Part shown: positions 28,715 to 36,816 of the stretch, one piece after another | How positions within the stretch are numbered: the stretch's first letter is position 1 | Layout: every line of letters starts with the position of its first letter | Assembly (NCBI RefSeq): GCF_000368825.1 | Contig: NZ_KB849715.1 | Location: 115,448 to 179,447 of the forward strand | Direction: 5' to 3' | DNA length: 64,000 bases | DNA from: Acinetobacter ursingii DSM 16037 = CIP 107286 | Lineage (GTDB): Bacteria; Pseudomonadota; Gammaproteobacteria; Pseudomonadales; Moraxellaceae | Made by a program: the position numbers and the translations under genes | The notes under the pieces: model-generated | The model's input: the letters and a program-made list of their open reading frames with translations, nothing else | The model's database searches: none | Told to the model about the DNA's origin: nothing

Positions 28715-28969
28715 TTAATGTCTTGCTTCTTCGTCAGCAGGTACTTCAGTAATTTTTCCACCTTTTGCGAGAAAGGCTGCAATCTCATCTTCAAGTGCCT
28801 GACGTTGCTTTTGCTTTGCAGTTACGGTGAGGCTTTCAGCCTCAGCAAGATCAGCGTCACTTAAATTTCCGCCTTCTTCGCTATCACTGGCACCGCGTTC
28901 AGCCGCTTTGGCTTCATCTTCATCGACAGCTGAATCTTCAGCTTCATCATAATCATTTGTATCTGTCAT
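28715..28969 (-). CDS. Small acidic SutA/AtfA-like RNA polymerase-associated regulator
   Basis: An 84-residue protein whose first half is almost all Asp, Glu, Ala and Ser and probably disordered. It is followed by a conserved helix and turn: 'TAKQKQRQALEDEIAAFLAKGG' then KITEVPAD. This C-terminal pattern closely resembles Pseudomonas SutA, which binds RNA polymerase and redirects transcription in slow growth. A protein called AtfA with a similar role has been reported from Acinetobacter (recalled from the literature, not checked). It is a single gene with its own terminator. Confidence 0.72.
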   Translation of the reverse strand: MTDTNDYDEAEDSAVDEDEAKAAERGASDSEEGGNLSDADLAEAESLTVTAKQKQRQALEDEIAAFLAKGGKITEVPADEEARH

Positions 28970-29141
28970 TTTTGCTCCCCATCATGATCAGTAAATGGTT
29001 TATGAGACTCATCATAAATTACGAAGAAATGTAGCAATCTCTTTGGCATTCGCAAAGAGGCTTTTACTCCATATTCGTATCTTTTTTAACCATATTGGTA
29101 ATAATATATAAATGATTGTTTAAAAAATATCTACTCTCTTG

Positions 29142-30374
29142 TCAAATTGCATAACGCGTGTTCTTTAAACTCGGTAAACCACTGGCTTGTTGCATAAAGG
29201 CATCTTTCAATAAAGGAGAATGATTGACCTGATTTAAGCCCAAATTTCGTGCAAAAATCAGTGGTCTTAATTCTGTCGTTTCTAGCCATCCGATGGTAGA
29301 CATACTATGCATCATGGCTAGATTTTGTCCCTTACGCTCATGTTCATAACGCGCTAAAGTCTGTTCATGCGCCCACACACCACGTTGCAGATCATGCAGC
29401 AAGACATCACATAGCACTGCGGCATCTAAGCAGCCAATATTCACGCCCTGTCCTGCTAAAGGATGAATCACATGAGCAGCATCCCCAATTAACGCCAGAC
29501 CAGCCTTCACATAATGCTGTGCTGAACGCGCTTTAAGCGGGAATTTCGCACGGGAGCGAACCTCGATAACTTCACCTAACATATGCTGACTTTCGCGAGT
29601 TAAAAGTTGTAAAAATTCAGCATCGTTTAAATCTGAATATTCCTCGGCGTAATCATCAGGCAATGTCCAGACAATCGATTGCCAATATCCATTTTCCTGC
29701 TCATCCAGACTCGCCATTGGTAAAAAGGCTAACGGCCCTGTGGGTAAAAAGATTTGTCGTGCCACATATTGGTGTGGTTTTGTGGTTTTAATGGCACAGC
29801 TAATCGCAGCTTGACGATAGTCTAAAACATCTAATTCAATATAAGCCTGATCACGTACAAAAGAGTTTGCACCATCCGCCCCAATGACTAATTTTGTTTT
29901 TAACACTTGACCATCTGCCAGTTCAACAATCCAACCTTGCACCTGCTGTTCAACACGAACGACTTTTACCTGAGTACGATAGTCCTGAATCTGTTGTAGC
30001 ATTTTTTGTTGAATGACCAAATTAAGTAAACTGGGTTCAACCATAGAACCCAAAGCCTGATCAGGTGTCGGAAAAGCGGCTGATGCCTGACCAAATTCAA
30101 TTTCACCATAGCCATTTTTATTCCAGACATGCATGCCCGTATAAGGCATCTGTCTGGGTAAATCATTCCAAACATCTACGGTTTTTAATAAATGAATCGT
30201 TGCCTGACTCAGTGCCAATACCCGTGGATTTAGAATATTTTTAACCTGTTCAGGATCGAGCACAGGTGCAGCATCTAATACGGTCGCTTGCACACCACCT
30301 TTGGCCAATAGTAAGGCGGTCAAACCACCGACCAGACCACCACCCACGATCACTACATCAAGAATTTCACTCAT
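29142..30374 (-). CDS. ubiI: FAD-dependent ubiquinone-ring hydroxylase, UbiI/VisC type
   Basis: This 410-residue class A flavoprotein monooxygenase has the FAD-binding GGGLVGG motif near the N-terminus, 'VIGADGANSFVRDQ' (DG motif) and 'LIGDAAHVIHPLAGQGVNIG' (GD motif). It hydroxylates the aromatic ring during ubiquinone synthesis. The gene starts inside the stop of ubiH (four-base overlap), matching the E. coli ygfB-pepP-ubiH-ubiI arrangement. UbiF/Coq7-type or broad-specificity activity cannot be excluded from sequence alone. Confidence 0.88.
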   Translation of the reverse strand: MSEILDVVIVGGGLVGGLTALLLAKGGVQATVLDAAPVLDPEQVKNILNPRVLALSQATIHLLKTVDVWNDLPRQMPYTGMHVWNKNGYGEIEFGQASAAFPTPDQALGSMVEPSLLNLVIQQKMLQQIQDYRTQVKVVRVEQQVQGWIVELADGQVLKTKLVIGADGANSFVRDQAYIELDVLDYRQAAISCAIKTTKPHQYVARQIFLPTGPLAFLPMASLDEQENGYWQSIVWTLPDDYAEEYSDLNDAEFLQLLTRESQHMLGEVIEVRSRAKFPLKARSAQHYVKAGLALIGDAAHVIHPLAGQGVNIGCLDAAVLCDVLLHDLQRGVWAHEQTLARYEHERKGQNLAMMHSMSTIGWLETTELRPLIFARNLGLNQVNHSPLLKDAFMQQASGLPSLKNTRYAI

Positions 30375-31576
30375 GCTTTTAACCCCATCGCATAGTTGGC
30401 AACGAGTGGTTTAATCCCTGGAACAACGTCAAACGCAACCAAACCTGTATTACGCAGTAATTTTAAAACGGGATTTTGATTACTAAAACCACGAACAACT
30501 GAATCGCAAAATTTAATCACTCGTTGTTGGTCTTTTAAACGCGACTGTTCATAAGCCAGTAAATTTTCAGGATCACCGATATCTTCAGATTGCGTTAAAT
30601 GTTGAGTGAGAAAACGCACTAATACATCCGCATCACGTAGACACAAATTAAAACCTTGCCCAGCAACGGGATGAATGGTGTGTGCAGCATTTCCCATCAA
30701 TACCACACGACCCACAGCTTGTTTATGCGCCAGCACTTGTGACAAAGGATAACTAAAACGTTTACCCGTCTTTTCAAACTTTCCAGCACGATCCCCATAG
30801 GTTTGTTGCAAAGCATCGAGGAAATGCTGATCGTTTTCTTCACCTAACCATTCAGCTTCTGTGCCTTTTTTAACAGGCCAAACCACAGAGCGACGATATT
30901 CGCCCGGCAAAGGTAGCAAGGCTAATGGACCCAGTGCACTAAAACGCTCAAATCCGACATGTTGATGCGGTTTTGATGTTTGTACAGCGGTGACAATCGC
31001 CACTTGGTCATAATCATGCACATCAACGCCAACACCAATCGCCTGACGACAGAAAGAATCACGACCATCAGCAGCAATCAATAATTGGGTTTGAAGCTCT
31101 AAATTTTCTTGATCGCGTAGAGCATGGATCGTAACTTGTTGCTGATCTTGTTCAAGTGAAGTGACTTCCACACCATCAATCAGTTCAATCAATGCTTGCT
31201 GACGCACTTGAGTCAACAACACTCGACCTAGCCATGCATTTTCAATCACCTGACCAAAGCTTTCGACTTTTTCCTGCTCTGCCACTAAACGAGCTTTACC
31301 AAAACTGCCTTGCTCTGTGATATGCACTTGTAAAATTGGGGTCGCATGCTGCTGTAAAGCGTCCCACAAACCAAGCTGCTGGTAAATCATGACACTACGT
31401 CGTGACAATGCGGTATTTCGAGCATCGAAACTTGAATGATACGGTGCAAGTTGATCATCTTCATAATTTGGATAACGAATTGCTTCCAACAATTGAACCG
31501 CAATATTTTGTTTGGCCAGCATTAGCGCTAGACTTAAACCGACCATTCCCCCACCGACAATAATGACTTTTTGCAC
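30371..31576 (-). CDS. ubiH: 2-octaprenyl-6-methoxyphenol hydroxylase UbiH
   Basis: This FAD monooxygenase of the ubiquinone pathway has 'VIIVGGGMVGLSLALML' at its N-terminus, 'LIAADGRDSFCRQ' and 'LMGNAAHTIHPVAGQGFNL'. The annotated start is a GTG at 31576, six bases after a GAGGAG Shine-Dalgarno. The upstream TTG at 31591 overlaps the ribosome site and is unlikely. It sits between pepP (26-base gap) and ubiI (four-base overlap), so the three genes form a coupled operon. Confidence 0.92.
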   Translation of the reverse strand: MQKVIIVGGGMVGLSLALMLAKQNIAVQLLEAIRYPNYEDDQLAPYHSSFDARNTALSRRSVMIYQQLGLWDALQQHATPILQVHITEQGSFGKARLVAEQEKVESFGQVIENAWLGRVLLTQVRQQALIELIDGVEVTSLEQDQQQVTIHALRDQENLELQTQLLIAADGRDSFCRQAIGVGVDVHDYDQVAIVTAVQTSKPHQHVGFERFSALGPLALLPLPGEYRRSVVWPVKKGTEAEWLGEENDQHFLDALQQTYGDRAGKFEKTGKRFSYPLSQVLAHKQAVGRVVLMGNAAHTIHPVAGQGFNLCLRDADVLVRFLTQHLTQSEDIGDPENLLAYEQSRLKDQQRVIKFCDSVVRGFSNQNPVLKLLRNTGLVAFDVVPGIKPLVANYAMGLKA

Positions 31577-31602
31577 GGTAAAACTCCTCAATACGTTTAT
31601 CG

Positions 31603-32928
31603 TTATAGTTTGGCTTGTGCCATGAGTTGCTCAATTTCTTCAATTTCTTTAACTACAGCGCCCGTTAAAACCAGCGGGCCTTGCGCAGTAGCGACCACAT
31701 CATCTTCAATACGAATCCCAATACCACGCCATTTTTCATCGACTGTTTCATCATCAGGTGCGATATAAAGTCCTGGCTCAACGGTCACCACCATACCTTC
31801 TTCGTATGGGCGCCATTCATTTTCTTTTTTATAATTGCCCACATCATGCACGTCCATCCCCAGCCAATGCCCTGTGCCATGCATATAAAACTGGCGAAAT
31901 GCTTCATTTTCAATTAACTCATCCAGCTCACCTTTGAGCAAGCCTAAATCAAGTAGTCCTTGCGTTAAAATACGCACCGCTACTTCATGCGGTTCACGAT
32001 AAGAATTGCCCACACGAACCGTATCAATGGCAGCATACTGAGCTTTTAACACCACCTCATAAAGTGCTTTTTGTTCAGGACTAAATTGACCATTCACAGG
32101 AAAAGTTCGAGTAATATCGGATGCATAACATTGATATTCACAAGCAGCATCGATCAGAACCAAATCACCATCTTTCAGTGCTTTGTCATTTTCGACATAA
32201 TGCAAGATACAACCATTTGCTCCACCCCCAACAATACTATTGTACGATGGCACACAACCATGCTGTCCAAAGATATAATTTAGTTCAGCTTCTAACGCAT
32301 ATTCCATCATTTCAGGTCGAACTTTTTGCATGGCACGAGTATGCGCAGCAGCACTGATATCCGATGCAATTTGCATCAGTTCAATTTCTTGCTTGGATTT
32401 AATCAAACGCATTTCGTCGATGATACGATCCAATTGCAGAATTTGCGATGGCGCACCATTGCCACGACGTTGCTGAGCATCGGCGTGTTTAATCCACTGA
32501 CTCACACGTGCATCAAACTCAGCACGATGACCAATGCGATAATAAAGTCGCTCTTTATTTAATAGTTTTTCCGCAATCTCTTCATCAAGCAGATCAATCG
32601 CATAGGCTTCATCTGCATCATAGTCTTCAATTGCGCCATCAATCCCCGCCCGATAACCATTCCAGATTTCCATTTCACGGTTACGTTCACGACAAAACAA
32701 ACTATAGGTGTAATCATCCACCGTATCGAAAGTTTCAATGACCGCCACAGCTTCAGGTTCAGCGAAGCCTGTTAGATAGAAAAAACTGCTATCGGCACGG
32801 AATTTGTAGTCTGCATCACGGTTACGATAGGCAACAGGACTGGTTTCAATAATGGCAATACTGTTTGGCCCCATGTGTTGAGCGAGGCGGTCTCGACGAA
32901 GTTCAAAATCTGCTTGAGTCAATTTCAT
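31603..32928 (-). CDS. pepP: Xaa-Pro aminopeptidase (aminopeptidase P)
   Basis: This 441-residue metallopeptidase of the M24B 'pita-bread' fold removes the N-terminal residue before proline. The N-terminal creatinase-like domain (1-170) is followed by the catalytic domain. The catalytic domain has two-metal ligands: Asp and Asp in 'LVLIDAACEYQCYASDITRTFP', His in 'GTGHWLGMDVHD', and Glu residues in 'VVTVEPGLYI' and 'GIGIRIEDDV'. Length matches E. coli PepP (441). The neighbours ygfB and ubiH reproduce the enteric cluster. Confidence 0.97.
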   Translation of the reverse strand: MKLTQADFELRRDRLAQHMGPNSIAIIETSPVAYRNRDADYKFRADSSFFYLTGFAEPEAVAVIETFDTVDDYTYSLFCRERNREMEIWNGYRAGIDGAIEDYDADEAYAIDLLDEEIAEKLLNKERLYYRIGHRAEFDARVSQWIKHADAQQRRGNGAPSQILQLDRIIDEMRLIKSKQEIELMQIASDISAAAHTRAMQKVRPEMMEYALEAELNYIFGQHGCVPSYNSIVGGGANGCILHYVENDKALKDGDLVLIDAACEYQCYASDITRTFPVNGQFSPEQKALYEVVLKAQYAAIDTVRVGNSYREPHEVAVRILTQGLLDLGLLKGELDELIENEAFRQFYMHGTGHWLGMDVHDVGNYKKENEWRPYEEGMVVTVEPGLYIAPDDETVDEKWRGIGIRIEDDVVATAQGPLVLTGAVVKEIEEIEQLMAQAKL

Positions 32929-32986
32929 GAGGCTATAAGTCTTTAATTATCAAGTGGTAAAAAATTTAAACGCTCACATCGCCCAA

Positions 32987-33619
32987 TTAGCTTGGACGAT
33001 GCGGTGTAAACATTTCAACAATGCTTTGGTTATCTTTTCGTGCAGGATCGTTTTGGCTCTTGGCATGAAAGTTTTTGAGTAATGAACTTTCTTCTACTGG
33101 AATTTTTTTACGTCCCATTGAAAGGCTTACAGGAATTAAACGAACAAATTCATACAGTTCTTCGTAACTATTTTCACCTTCTTCGTCATCATCTGAGTCT
33201 TCAAACTCAACGGCAGCAACATCCTGTAAATGCTCAATCAATTCCATTTCATCACTGCGAATATGACCTGATGCCAATCCAAAGCCAAGTACCACACCCG
33301 CGCTCCAGTCTGCTAAGGCTTGAACACGTTCTTGCAAAGAATGCTCATCATCTGGAAGCATGGGTAAATAATCCAGTTCATCTTCGGATAAGGCATGTGC
33401 AACATCTTCTGCTTCATCACTAAGCAGTGCAAGTGCTTCATCACTTAATTGAGGGACATTAAGTGTATTTAAAATTTGTAACCATTCATCACGACTTGGT
33501 GCTTCGGTGACACAAACGATGCCCGTTAGTAAGCCATGAAGCTCACTTGGGCTTGAAATCTCCTCAATTCCGTTAAAATTTGTGAACCATTCATTCCAAC
33601 CTGAAATATCGTCTTGCAT
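32987..33619 (-). CDS. YgfB/YecA family (UPF0149) protein
   Basis: An acidic protein of about 210 residues. The family signature 'SPSELHGLLTGIVCV' is near the N-terminus. 'WSAGVVLGFGLASGH' lies in the middle and 'YEELYEFVRLIPVSLSMG' follows an acidic loop. The ATG at 33619 is preferred over an upstream TTG at 33631. The C-terminal 35 residues extend beyond E. coli YgfB. In Pseudomonas, YgfB affects beta-lactamase expression by antagonising AlpA; whether that holds here is unknown. First gene of the pepP-ubiH-ubiI operon and divergent from the zapA group. Confidence 0.88.
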   Translation of the reverse strand: MQDDISGWNEWFTNFNGIEEISSPSELHGLLTGIVCVTEAPSRDEWLQILNTLNVPQLSDEALALLSDEAEDVAHALSEDELDYLPMLPDDEHSLQERVQALADWSAGVVLGFGLASGHIRSDEMELIEHLQDVAAVEFEDSDDDEEGENSYEELYEFVRLIPVSLSMGRKKIPVEESSLLKNFHAKSQNDPARKDNQSIVEMFTPHRPS

Positions 33620-33683
33620 TCGCTTATCCAATCTCTATACTTCGTATATATTACCTTTGATTGCAATTCTGTGCGACTACGTT

Positions 33684-34256
33684 ATGTTAGAACAATTACA
33701 GCGTCTACAGGCGCATATTGGCGTTTTGAAAACGCGTTTACATCACCTTGAAAGTGAAAATGAGTCACTGACTCAAAAAAAGCAACAAGATGAAGAGCAG
33801 CATCATGCTCAAATTGTGCAAAAAAATGGGATCATCACCTCCAAACAGGAAGAAGTTGAACACCTGACTGAACAACTTTCCCAGTTACAAAATCAATTTC
33901 AGCAACTCAATATCGATGCCACAGCCCTTGCTGATCGTTATAGTCGTTTGGAAAAAAGTTGTACTGATCTTAAAAATCGTTTTCAGGAAATTTTGGCAGA
34001 ACGTAATGATTTACGTGTGACTAAAGAAAAATTGCAGTTACAACAAAAGCACTCTCAGCAAGAATTACACGACATCCAACAAGATCGCGAACGTCTACTT
34101 CAAAAAAATGAACTCGCCAAATCTAAGGTCGAGGCGATTATTCAGCGTTTGGCTATTTTAGGTACAGAACAAGATCAACATGCGCAGGAAATTCAACAAT
34201 TGGCTGATCCTAGTGTTGAAAATAGTGTAGATAACCAAGAGGAGATTCAATCATGA
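33684..34256 (+). CDS. Coiled-coil protein upstream of zapA (ZapB-like / TIGR02449-related)
   Basis: A 190-residue protein that is one long coiled coil, rich in Leu, Gln, Glu and Lys with clear heptads from residue 1 to about 165. The start is the ATG at 33684; the frame is open further upstream but would run back over the ygfB start. The first 70 residues resemble the short coiled-coil proteins encoded before zapA in pseudomonads. Its last four bases overlap the zapA start (ATGA), so it is probably a cell-division partner (inference). No enzymatic motif is present. Confidence 0.72.
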   Translation: MLEQLQRLQAHIGVLKTRLHHLESENESLTQKKQQDEEQHHAQIVQKNGIITSKQEEVEHLTEQLSQLQNQFQQLNIDATALADRYSRLEKSCTDLKNRFQEILAERNDLRVTKEKLQLQQKHSQQELHDIQQDRERLLQKNELAKSKVEAIIQRLAILGTEQDQHAQEIQQLADPSVENSVDNQEEIQS

Positions 34257-34537
34257 GTGAACAGGTAATGGTTGAATTGCGTCTAATTGAACAAACTTTT
34301 CGTTTAGCTACAACGGCCTCTGAAAAAGAAGAACTTGAACGCGCAGGGCAAATGCTCAATGAGAAATTTAATGAAATGCGTCGCAATGCACCGCGTGTTG
34401 AACACAATAAATTAGTGATTATGGTGGCATTACAACTGATGCAGGATGTGCTGAGTATGAACAAATCACTTCAGGAATATGCGCACTGTGAGCGTTTACT
34501 TGAAACAATATTAAACGATGTCGAACAAATTGTATAA
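34253..34537 (+). CDS. zapA: Cell division protein ZapA
   Basis: This 94-residue protein matches ZapA: 'VMVELRLIEQTFRLATTASEKEELERAGQMLNEKF' holds the globular head, then a C-terminal helix forms the tetrameric coiled coil. ZapA cross-links FtsZ filaments at the division ring. The gene is coupled to the coiled-coil gene upstream and is immediately followed by the 6S RNA, as in E. coli (zapA-ssrS). Confidence 0.93.
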   Translation: MSEQVMVELRLIEQTFRLATTASEKEELERAGQMLNEKFNEMRRNAPRVEHNKLVIMVALQLMQDVLSMNKSLQEYAHCERLLETILNDVEQIV

Positions 34538-34607
34538 ACAATACAGTGGTATCGAGCAAAGCTTCACCATTTGAAAACTAACTTTACATAACGATTGCTG
34601 CAATGGA

Positions 34608-34635
34608 TTGTCATCGACCAAAGATCGGTTATACT
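34608..34635 (+). promoter_or_regulatory. Promoter of the 6S RNA gene
   Basis: TTGTCA (34608-34613) and TATACT (34630-34635) have a 16-base spacer and lie directly before the 5' end of the 6S RNA. Confidence 0.65.
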
Positions 34636-34640
34636 TAAAC

Positions 34641-34823
34641 TGTCTCTGGGATGTTCGCCAGCGCGTCTGATTCCCCTGAGCCGATACTATCTTTTTAGGA
34701 TAGCGTTCTGCGTATTTAGAGCGTATGCCTGTCCTGTGCAGGAAACCCAGCAAGTACGCGTCGCTTCCACCTTGAACTTAAGGGTTCAAGGGTAAAGACA
34801 TTGCAGCGGCATCTTCGGAGGCA
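34641..34823 (+). ncRNA. ssrS: 6S RNA
   Basis: About 183 bases match the gammaproteobacterial 6S plan. The closing stem pairs TGTCTCTGGGATG at the 5' end with CATCTTCGGAGGCA at the 3' end. Diagnostic conserved blocks are present: 'GATGTTCGCCAGCG', 'CCCCTGAGCCGATA', 'CCACCTTGAAC' and 'AAGGGTTCAAGGGT'. The central open bubble mimics a promoter and sequesters sigma70-RNA polymerase in stationary phase. Its place directly after zapA is conserved with E. coli. The usual downstream fau/ygfA gene is missing here; an integrase remnant follows instead. Confidence 0.95.
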
Positions 34824-34963
34824 TTTTTAATTTTATATAACAATAATTTAGATAAAGACCTCATCTCAAAACCACCCATATTCTCTTCAAAAATAGACCC
34901 TTAATAGACTTCATAATTATTGTGTTGTATCGTTAGAAATTGCTTATCACTGCTATAACTGAA

Positions 34964-35349
34964 ATGGCCAATCATATTAAATTTAAAAAATCAGCAATAG
35001 ATTCAATCCCACTTTGTCAGGATAAACAAGTTTTCTATCGAGATACTGCGACAATAGGATTTGGTTTGTGCGTCGGTAAGACAAAAAGCTATTTTGCAGA
35101 AAAGAAGATGCCAAATCAAAGCGCAAAGTGATAGGAAAGCACGGCGTTTATACACTTGAGCAAGCCAGAGCTGAAGCTAAGCGTCTACTTATTTTAATGG
35201 ATGAAGGAGTAGATCCAGTTCAACAAAAAAAGCAGGTTCGCGTTGATTATCTTTCTAATCAGGAACTATCTAGGTTAATTCCAACAGTTGCTGAAGCTTA
35301 TATACTTTACAAGGATAGAAGACCTTTATCAAACGACTCAATCTATTAT
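34964..35349 (+). pseudogene. Tyrosine-type integrase remnant, frameshifted and truncated by an IS
   Basis: The reading frame from ATG 34964 encodes an integrase N-terminal arm (DUF4102-like): 'IDSIPLCQDKQVFYRDTATIGFGLCVG' and 'SYFAEKK'. It shifts frame near 35107 within an A/G-rich run. The continuation in another frame reads 'DAKSKRKVIGKHGVYTLEQARAEAKRLL', then 'VDPVQQKK', exactly the expected next segment, so a single base has been lost. The coding then breaks at 35349 where the IS left end begins. No core-binding or catalytic domain survives. It begins 140 bases after the 6S RNA, suggesting an old integrative element there. Confidence 0.82.
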
Positions 35350-35469
35350 TGGACTGCCACCACTCTCCTAGACAAATATCGTCTATTCTTGGACTGCCAC
35401 CATTCTCCTAGACAAATATCGTCTATTCTTGGACTGCCACCATTCTCCTAGACAAATATCGTCTATTCT
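35350..35469 (+). repeat. Three tandem 40-bp copies of the IS left end
   Basis: The 40-base unit beginning TGGACTGCCACC and ending CGTCTATTCT occurs at 35350-35389, 35390-35429 and 35430-35469. Copies 2 and 3 are identical; copy 1 differs at one position (ACTCTCC versus ATTCTCC). The third copy continues into the full IS. See the nested-insertion finding. Confidence 0.95.
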
Positions 35470-35490
35470 TTTTGCATAGGAGAGAACCTT

Positions 35491-35775
35491 ATGAGTGGAC
35501 AACGATACACCCCAGAATTTAAAGATGAAGCTGTCAAATTGATTACTGAACGTGGATATTCTGTCACCGATGTTGCAGAACGTTTAGGTGTATCACAGCA
35601 CAGCATTTATAAATGGCTAAAGGCAGTACAGCCTTTACATAATAACTCTGATGAACATGAACTGCTCGAAGCAAAGAAAGAAATTCTACGCCTTAAAAGT
35701 CAGCTCAAACAAACTGAAGAGGAACGGGATATCTTAAAAAAGGCCGCAAGGTACTTTGCAAGCCTGCCCGAGTAA
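35491..35775 (+). CDS. IS3-family transposase OrfA (first IS)
   Basis: This 94-residue protein has an N-terminal helix-turn-helix ('YTPEFKDEAVKLITERGYSV', then GVSQHSIYKWLK) and a C-terminal leucine zipper. The slippery heptamer A_AAA_AAG at 35736-35742 lies in its frame. A -1 shift there continues without stops into orfB and would give the OrfAB transposase of IS3-family elements. The start ATG follows GGAGAGAAC. Confidence 0.93.
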   Translation: MSGQRYTPEFKDEAVKLITERGYSVTDVAERLGVSQHSIYKWLKAVQPLHNNSDEHELLEAKKEILRLKSQLKQTEEERDILKKAARYFASLPE

Positions 35776-35822
35776 AGTATCAATTTATCCTTGAATACAG
35801 CCATCAATTTAAGATTAAAACG

Positions 35823-36629
35823 ATGTGTCGGGTTCTGAAGATTGCTCGTGCTGGCTATTACGCCTGGTTGCATGAACCTGAATCAGGCAGGACTATTGAA
35901 GATAAGCGCTTATTACAGCTCATCCGTTCTTCTTATGATGCCAGTTATGGTATCTACGGTTATCGTCGCATCACACTGGATCTTAAAGAGCTAGGTGAAA
36001 ACTGTGGGCCTAATCGTGTGCTGAAGATCATGAAGAACAATGCCATTGCCGCTGTTCGAGGATATAAGAAGCATAAAAGCTATGGTCGTGGTCGTCCGCA
36101 GATTGTGCCACCTAACCATTTAAATCGAGAGTTTGTTGTAAACACACCTGATACCTCGTGGGTGACTGATATTACCTACATCCGCACTTGGCAAGGCTGG
36201 TTATATTTGGCTGTGGTTCTCGATTTATATTCAAGGAAAGTCATCGGTTGGTCAATGAAACCTACGCTTGCCAAGGATATCGTTTTAGATGCAATTCTTA
36301 TGGCAGTATGGCGACGCAGACCCAATGAACCTGTGATCATACACTCAGACCAAGGCTCACAATACAGCAGCGGAGACTGGCAGAAATTCTGTCAGAAGCA
36401 TAATTTGGTTCCAAGTATGAGCCGGAGGGGAAACTGTTGGGATAATGCTGTTGCTGAATCCTTTTTTAGCAGCTTAAAGAAGGAAAGAATTAAAAAGCGA
36501 ATCTATAAAACACGAGAAATGGCTCGTGCAGATGTGTTTGATTATATCGAGATGTTTTACAATCGAATCAGGCGTCATTCGCATCTCGATGGGATGAGCC
36601 CAGAAGCATTTGAGGCAGCTTCAAAATGA
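35823..36629 (+). CDS. IS3-family transposase OrfB (first IS), rve integrase core
   Basis: This 268-residue catalytic part has an HTH_21-like N-terminus and a DDE core: Asp in 'SWVTDITYIRTWQGWLYL', Asp in 'IHSDQGSQYSS' and Glu in 'GNCWDNAVAESFFSSLKKE'. The minus-one frame is open from the orfA slippery site, so the protein is normally made as a fusion with OrfA; the ATG at 35823 may be only internal. The gene appears intact. Confidence 0.93.
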   Translation: MCRVLKIARAGYYAWLHEPESGRTIEDKRLLQLIRSSYDASYGIYGYRRITLDLKELGENCGPNRVLKIMKNNAIAAVRGYKKHKSYGRGRPQIVPPNHLNREFVVNTPDTSWVTDITYIRTWQGWLYLAVVLDLYSRKVIGWSMKPTLAKDIVLDAILMAVWRRRPNEPVIIHSDQGSQYSSGDWQKFCQKHNLVPSMSRRGNCWDNAVAESFFSSLKKERIKKRIYKTREMARADVFDYIEMFYNRIRRHSHLDGMSPEAFEAASK

Positions 36630-36664
36630 AGCTGTCTCATGTCTAGGATACTGGGAGCAGTCCA

Positions 36665-36700
36665 TCTTTTTGCATAGGAGAGAACATTATGAGTGGACAG
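36665..36700 (+). mobile_element. Remnant of the older IS copy (bases after its position 40)
   Basis: TCTTTTTGCATAGGAGAG and the following bases to GAGTGGACAG repeat the IS sequence just inside its left end (35467-35502) with one mismatch (ACATTATG versus ACCTTATG). It lies immediately right of the intact element, then the sequence switches abruptly to another transposase. It is therefore the truncated right-hand part of the element that received the insertion. Confidence 0.88.
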
Positions 36701-36811
36701 GGACTCATACTATAATGCTTTAGCTGAAACGGTAAACGGTAAACGGTAAACGGTAAACGGTTTATACAAAACAGAGGTGATTGAATATCTAAAAGCAGAT
36801 TGGCAAGGTTT
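36701..36811 (+). pseudogene. Fragment of another IS3-family transposase with a repeat expansion
   Basis: Plus-strand translation gives 'DSYYNALAETVNG', then after a disruption 'TVNGLYKTEVIEYLKADWQG'. This is the end of the DDE domain (catalytic Glu in ALAET) of a different IS3-family OrfB. Four copies of GGTAAAC (36731-36758) interrupt it. The 21 extra bases keep the frame but create an in-frame TAA. Both ends are cut: left by the IS remnant, right by the 1236-bp IS. Confidence 0.82.
36731..36758 (+). repeat. Four tandem GGTAAAC heptamers
   Basis: Perfect 7-base direct repeats lie inside the transposase fragment. The ancestral reading needs only one copy, so three were added, most simply by slippage. 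Confidence 0.95.
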
Positions 36812-36816
36812 TGATC

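Larger units (their letters stand above)
35430..36664 (+). mobile_element. IS3-family insertion sequence (1235 bp), nested in an older copy of itself
   Basis: The left end TGGACTGCCACCATTCTCC and the right end (inverted: TGGACTGCTCCCAGTATCC) form terminal inverted repeats with TCCTAGACA conserved further in. The flanking TCT at 35427-35429 and 36665-36667 is a three-base target duplication. The element carries orfA and orfB joined by an A6G frameshift site. Sequence on both outer sides is that of the same IS interrupted at its position 40, so this copy landed inside a relative. Transposition genes look intact. Confidence 0.92.

Noticed and set aside
34595..34795. Open frames over the 6S RNA (plus-strand 66 codons, minus-strand 80 codons)
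   Set aside because: They coincide with the structured RNA and have no codon pattern or homology.
35350..35469. The 40-bp triple repeat as a CRISPR array or iteron set
   Set aside because: Repeats are directly abutting without spacers and begin with the IS inverted repeat; they are IS ends.
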